Program-made: the position numbers and the translations under genes
In this document: piece by piece, positions 60,424 through 64,000 of the stretch
Numbering within the stretch: the stretch's first letter is position 1
How the letters are laid out: the number at the start of each line of letters is the position of its first letter
The notes under the pieces: generated by a model
Database searches by the model: none
What the model saw: the letters and a program-made list of their open reading frames with translations, nothing else
Told to the model about the DNA's origin: nothing
NCBI GenBank assembly: GCA_965115915.1
Contig: OZ220483.1
Location: forward strand, 124,001-188,000
From: G965115915 sp965115915
Lineage (GTDB): Bacteria; Pseudomonadota; Gammaproteobacteria; Eutrophobiales; Eutrophobiaceae
Reading direction: 5' to 3'
DNA: 64,000 bases

Positions 60424-61034
60424 TGCGGATCGGTGCGCGATATTCCCACCTCAACGGTGAGGAATACCTGCTTGTCCACAAGCCTGCGCTGTGGCGGGAA
60501 GTTCAGGACGTGCTCTCGGGTGTTGATGCAACTGCGTGCAAGACCAAAGTTTCGCAGGAAAAGACCATGCCAGGGCAGATCCTGTATTCACCTGCTGACA
60601 TGAATGCGGCGTTCAAGAGGGGTCTTGAGGCAAGCGGTTGGAGCGAGCGCCGAAGTACCTTTTGGGTCACTGACGATGAAAAGCTGTTGCGTGGCATATA
60701 TGGACTCTCGCCGGAAGCACAGAAGCGGGCGATACAAAACGCAGGGCACGAGCCGATCATGTCGTACAATCAAACGGATTTCGTAAAGGATCGTGTGGCG
60801 GTCGAAGTCCAGTTTGGCAAGTACGCATTTGTGGCGCATGATCTGTTTGTCAAACACTTGAGCTTTTATGTCTCGGACATTATAGATGTGGGGATCGAAA
60901 TACTCCCGATGAAGAAACTGGAGAAGGAGATGTCGAGTGGTGTGGCATATTACGAACGGGATTTGCTGAATGTGCTGAGGCAGGGACGAGGCGTACCTGC
61001 GGTGCCGCTCGTGTTGATTGGAGTGCTACCATGA
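60423..61034 (+). CDS. BglII/BstYI-family type II restriction endonuclease
   Basis: A 203-residue protein. The core reads Asp119 ... VAVEVQFGKYAFVAHDLF with Glu128-Val-Gln130, the unusual E-x-Q active site of BglII and BstYI in place of E-x-K. C-terminal VAYYERDLLNVLRQGRGVPAVPLVLIGV resembles the same family. Related enzymes cut AGATCT or RGATCY; a GATC-centred site is therefore inferred, not shown. The ATG overlaps the methylase stop, so methylase and nuclease are coupled in the same direction. Confidence 0.8.
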   Translation: MRIGARYSHLNGEEYLLVHKPALWREVQDVLSGVDATACKTKVSQEKTMPGQILYSPADMNAAFKRGLEASGWSERRSTFWVTDDEKLLRGIYGLSPEAQKRAIQNAGHEPIMSYNQTDFVKDRVAVEVQFGKYAFVAHDLFVKHLSFYVSDIIDVGIEILPMKKLEKEMSSGVAYYERDLLNVLRQGRGVPAVPLVLIGVLP

Positions 61035-61357
61035 TGGACGATGCCGGGCCGACTGCTCAGCAGTACCTCATCGTAGCTGCCATGCTCCGACGCGGTACCC
61101 TCCGGGCCGATGTCCGGACCGTGCAACACGGCGTCATCCGGTGGTAGAAAGAACTTGTTGCCCCGAGTTGCGGCCCACTCCGCCAGTTCATCGTCTCCGG
61201 CTTGCAGTTCGTCTGCAACCTTATCGATGCTTGCTACAGTGCCCGCATCGTTCTGCTCAACCAGCCAGTTCCAGAAGGCGGGGCAGAAATCGAAACCGTA
61301 ATGTAAATTCTTGGCCTGAATGAATACGTTTGAATCGATCAGATAGGCGGTCACCAA
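60950..61357 (-). pseudogene. Truncated PIN-like DUF4411 protein
   Basis: The first about 79 residues (MVTAYLIDSNVFIQAKNLHY, FDFCPAFWNWL, DELAEWAATRGNKFFLPPDD) match the start of DUF4411 PIN-like toxins, with Asp8 and Glu50 as metal ligands. After about residue 80 (near 61120) the sequence no longer looks like the family and reads antisense into the restriction gene 3' end. The C-terminal half, with the later acidic ligands, is missing, so activity is unlikely. It overlaps the XRE/ImmA gene by 7 nt, the normal toxin position in this module. Confidence 0.7.
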
Positions 61358-62514
61358 ATCACTCCAGCTTCGCGCCCGAGATTGTTAAAGGTCTCGGCCT
61401 TCCTGACACCCAACATTCGGAACGCATCCCTATAGAGCGTCTGTCCCTCTAGCGTACTTGTGACCAGCGCACGTGTGAACCGACGCCCGACCCGGGCGAC
61501 CATCGTGCGGTAGAAGTTGCCGTCGCCAGCATTGCCGGTCTGGACCAGCATCCGCAGACGTGTGTTCTCTTGTTCCCAGGCAGTGTCAAAGCGCTCACGA
61601 GTCAGCCAGCCCGCATCGAGCAGACGTCGCAGGATGACCAGGGTGCTGACCTTGAAGGTGCGTGCCAGTCGGGATAGCGCGTCCGGCAACGGTTCGTTCC
61701 GGCGCAAATCGGATTGCAGGGCTTCCAGCGGTACCAGAAACTCGGCTGCCACCGCGTTGCACCATACCTCCTCGATCCGAAAGCCCCGTCCTGGCATTGT
61801 CCCGAGGTTCGACAGCGCGGAGGCGCCGAGCCACACATGCGCGAGTTCGTGGGCGAGCGTGAACATCTGCGCTGCCTTTGTGTCTTTGCCGTTGACGAAG
61901 ATCAGCGGCGCGAGCGGATCGCAGATTGCGAAGCCGCGAAACTCGGCAGGGTCGAGAGGGCGGCGGTTGTTGCTCATCACAATACCGCTCACCATGACCA
62001 AGACACCGGCTTCATCTGCCTGACGGATGAATAACCGCAGCGCATCGTCCCAGGCTCGACACTCCCGGCGGGCAACCAGATCGAAACCCAAGGCTTCCCG
62101 CATCCGGGCCGCGATCGTTTCAGGGGACGCATCGACCGACGCACTGCCGACAAAACCGAGTTCCGACTCGCCGGCGACGCGTGCGAAATCCCGATACCAG
62201 CTCTGCCGCTCCTGGCAGGCGTAGATCATGTCCAGCAGGTTCGGGCTTGGCCGCGTAACCGCATGACCGGCGAAAGTGCGGAAGTCCGGGATGGGCACGG
62301 CTTCCTCCGGCGGCTCCGACAGGAACAGGTAGCCGACCGGCGCATGAACAGTGCGGGCAAACGCCTCCACCTGCTTCAGCGTGGGCTGCTCTTGGCCGGA
62401 TTCCCACAGGGGCAGCTTCTTGAAATTGACCTTGACGGCCAAGTCTTGCTGCGTGACCCCGGCGCGCTCGCGTGCCCAGCGGAGAAGGTCGGGATTGACG
62501 GAAACGCGGGTCAT
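61351..62514 (-). CDS. XRE-family regulator with ImmA/IrrE metalloprotease domain
   Basis: A 387-residue protein: an N-terminal HTH (LLRWARERAGVTQQDLAVKV, WESGQEQPTLKQVEAFAR) and a C-terminal ImmA/IrrE domain with zinc motif HELAHVWLG and a downstream Glu in EVWCNAVAAEFLVP. Such proteins act as antitoxins or regulators beside DUF4411/PIN toxins. The intact reading frame contrasts with its truncated partner. The ATG overlaps an upstream small frame by 4 nt (ATGA). Confidence 0.88.
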   Translation of the reverse strand: MTRVSVNPDLLRWARERAGVTQQDLAVKVNFKKLPLWESGQEQPTLKQVEAFARTVHAPVGYLFLSEPPEEAVPIPDFRTFAGHAVTRPSPNLLDMIYACQERQSWYRDFARVAGESELGFVGSASVDASPETIAARMREALGFDLVARRECRAWDDALRLFIRQADEAGVLVMVSGIVMSNNRRPLDPAEFRGFAICDPLAPLIFVNGKDTKAAQMFTLAHELAHVWLGASALSNLGTMPGRGFRIEEVWCNAVAAEFLVPLEALQSDLRRNEPLPDALSRLARTFKVSTLVILRRLLDAGWLTRERFDTAWEQENTRLRMLVQTGNAGDGNFYRTMVARVGRRFTRALVTSTLEGQTLYRDAFRMLGVRKAETFNNLGREAGVIW

Positions 62515-62621
62515 CGCTCCCCCGCCAAGTTCGTCAGAGCGGCCTTCAGGATCTGGAAGCAGACCTTGGCGGTGTGCTCATCCGGTGTGAAACCCGAAGC
62601 CATCTGCGCGTCAATCGGCAT
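62511..62621 (-). CDS. Small protein (36 aa) coupled to the XRE/ImmA gene
   Basis: Starting at MPIDAQMASGFTPDEHTAKV, it ends in an ATGA overlap with the XRE/ImmA start. The overlap and the regular helix pattern of the last 20 residues suggest a translated frame, perhaps a remnant of a longer gene or a leader peptide. A longer open frame extends to 62759 without a ribosome site. No family is recognised. Confidence 0.4.
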   Translation of the reverse strand: MPIDAQMASGFTPDEHTAKVCFQILKAALTNLAGER

Positions 62622-62924
62622 TCTATGAATGTTTGGAACGGCGAACTCGCGGGTCAGACGGCTTCCGTCGTGACAATTCGTGGGAAAGCCGGTCGACCGA
62701 TCAGCCGTTCGGCGATGCCGCGAGCCTTTTCCAACCTCGCTGTCCGTCAACGAACTCATACCACTGCTTCTATCGTATTATCGACATCACGGAGACGAAT
62801 GTTTGTCGGACACGAGCTTTGGGAGAAACGGTTCAACGGCAGTCGATATGGTCCTGGACATTTCGTGCTCCGTGGCCTTACTTAATCTACATAATGGCAA
62901 ATAGCCTTATTTGATGTCAATTGA
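62622..62924. other. Intergenic stretch upstream of the XRE/ImmA module
   Basis: No supported gene or RNA. It probably contains the promoter of the minus-strand module, but I cannot point to a convincing one. The last 60 bases are AT-rich and lead into repeat R2. Confidence 0.4.
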
Positions 62925-63390
62925 TTGTGGGGGGAAGCCGAGCCCCGACAGTTTCATTGTTTTGAACTCGCACATTGCCGCTATCGATCACTCCCCCCTC
63001 GAGGGGGGAGTACGCGGCAGCCAAGCCGTGAGGCGCTGGCTGCTGCGGTGGGGGGAAGACCGAACCCCCGCAGTTTCATTGTCGCGCACCCGCACATTGC
63101 CACTATCCATCACTCCCCCCTCGAGGGGGAGTACGCGGCAGCCGAGCCGCAAGGCGACGGCTGCTGCGGTGGGGGGAGGAAAAGACGCTAGCGCTGGCCT
63201 CGCCCAATACCAGCGCCACTAAACTGGACTTGAAAACGCCCATGGAGTATCTTCGTGAAGACAGAATGGCCGGGTCCCATAGCCTCGTTGTCGTGCACCC
63301 GCACACCGGATTGACGCCAAGACCGGACCGAGAGACTTTCTGTTCCGCGAGTGATGCGGGAGTCACGATCCTGAGCCAGGCCGTGGAGCA
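62925..63390. repeat. Composite intergenic repeat, copy R2
   Basis: A second copy of the composite element at 58921-59400 in the same orientation. Boxes are at 62955-62974, 63077-63096 and 63286-63305; the unit spacing is 122 bp. The GC hairpins CTCCCCCCTCGAGGGG lie in both units. R2 lacks about 20 bp present in the R1 tail after GGCGCC. The first R2 unit is the most diverged. It ends about 78 bp before another methyltransferase gene. Confidence 0.85.
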
Positions 63391-63467
63391 TGTTGACCCG
63401 TGATTGTGAGGAAATTACAACGCAGTGCCAACGGCGTACCCGAATCCTGCAAGTTATAAGAAACAGT

Positions 63468-64000
63468 ATGTCTGATCGCGCCCCGAGAAATCGAACCATG
63501 GTATGTACTCCGGAGGAGTTGCTTGAACTTTCCGAGGCGATCTTGCGACTGGACAATGCGGTTGATCGTCAAGACGTGGATTGCCAACTGATCGCAGGTG
63601 ACTTCTTTCAGATCGCTGCGTATCTTCCCCGCCAATTCATCGACTTGCTGATACTCGATCCGCCGTACAACCTGACTAAAGACTTCAATGGCAATCGCTT
63701 CAGGAAACGCGACAAAGACAGTTATATCGCATGGTTTCGGAGCGCTATGGATTTGCTGGTTCCAATGATCAAACCCAGTGCCACAGTGTATGTGTGCTCC
63801 GACTGGAGGACATCAACGCTGGTGCTTCCGGTTTTGGAAGAACGATTCGTTGTGCGAAACAGGATCACCTGGGAACGAGAAAAGGGACGAGGGGCCAGGC
63901 GGAATTGGAAGAACAACACGGAAGATATCTGGTTCTGCACCAATTCCGAAGACTACTATTTCGATGTGGACGCGGTAAAGCTGAAGCGCAAAGTATTGGC
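63468..64000 (+). CDS. DNA methyltransferase, 5' part (runs off the window)
   Basis: An open frame of 177 complete codons starting MSDRAPRNRTMVCTPEELLE and continuing past the right edge. The catalytic motif LILDPPYNLTKDFNG (about 70-84) and NRITWEREKGRGARRNWKNN with EDIWFCTNS are typical of beta-type N6-adenine methyltransferases. The SAM-binding FxG motif is expected beyond the edge. No cognate nuclease is visible inside the window. Confidence 0.85.
   Translation, partial: MSDRAPRNRTMVCTPEELLELSEAILRLDNAVDRQDVDCQLIAGDFFQIAAYLPRQFIDLLILDPPYNLTKDFNGNRFRKRDKDSYIAWFRSAMDLLVPMIKPSATVYVCSDWRTSTLVLPVLEERFVVRNRITWEREKGRGARRNWKNNTEDIWFCTNSEDYYFDVDAVKLKRKVL

Noticed and set aside
62911..63222. Open frames in the R2 repeat
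   Set aside because: Same reason as for R1: repeat-derived translation with no independent support.
58921..63390. Reading the repeats as a CRISPR array
   Set aside because: Units are about 121 bp, only two per copy, with internal conservation throughout and no unique spacers of 30-40 bp.

Overview
The window reads as a chromosomal segment of a gammaproteobacterium. The evidence is the combination of pilMNOPQ-aroK-aroB-gltB-gltD next to a divergent class A penicillin-binding protein, algZ-algR beside argH, asmA-mutY-yggX, priA-argS-SPOR, folB-folK-plsY-tsaD-rpsU, and ndk-rlmN-pilF-rodZ-hisS. Much of this order is shared with Pseudomonas-like and purple-sulfur or sulfur-oxidising gammaproteobacteria, and the glutamate-cysteine ligase is of the Acidithiobacillus type. 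No genus can be named from the sequence alone. Most genes are moderately GC-rich; the 3.2-4.4 kb stretch and some intergenic regions are visibly more AT-rich.

Layout. (1) 1-4.4 kb is an accessory island: an AAA/ABC-type ATPase translationally coupled to a small PD-(D/E)XK-like protein, a tiny ORF, a degenerate GIY-YIG protein, a one-helix membrane protein and a second nuclease-like hypothetical. (2) 4.77-11.6 kb is a complete SUF iron-sulfur operon (iscR, A-type carrier, sufB, C, D, S, U, T) behind a near-consensus IscR box. (3) 11.7-16.4 kb holds ndk, rlmN, the pilus-biogenesis lipoprotein gene pilF/pilW, rodZ and hisS. (4) 16.6-18.5 kb encodes the AlgR/AlgZ two-component pair, divergent from argH, asmA, mutY, yggX and a dimeric dUTPase gene. 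(5) 25-31 kb, mostly on the minus strand, holds gshA, rsmE, a TerB-like gene, and an RR-MBL-thiS-trmB-cysQ operon. (6) 31.2-38.8 kb has tRNA-Gly(CCC), then SPOR-argS-rhodanese-priA and ponA on the minus strand. (7) 39-52 kb holds the type IV pilus assembly operon, shikimate genes and glutamate synthase. (8) 52-59 kb holds uppP, midA-like, a pteridine-reductase-like SDR, folK/folB, plsY, tsaD, rpsU and yqeY. (9) 58.9-64 kb is a second accessory island: two copies of a roughly 470 bp composite repeat, each upstream of a DNA methyltransferase gene, a BglII/BstYI-like restriction-modification pair, and a truncated PIN-like (DUF4411) gene next to its XRE/ImmA-IrrE partner.

Functional themes are Fe-S assembly and thiol/iron homeostasis (SUF, YggX, GshA, MutY, RlmN, GltBD), type IV pili with an AlgZR regulator (PilF, PilMNOPQ), envelope growth (RodZ, PBP1a, UppP, SPOR protein, AsmA), and DNA-targeting accessory functions at both ends. 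The most notable observations are the ATPase-nuclease pair, the repeat-flanked methyltransferase island that truncates a PIN-like toxin, a PriA lacking room for its winged-helix domain, a thiS-trmB junction with no thiG between them, and a pteridine-reductase-like SDR whose catalytic Lys is replaced by Gln.

All family assignments come from reading motifs and remembered family features; no database search was run.
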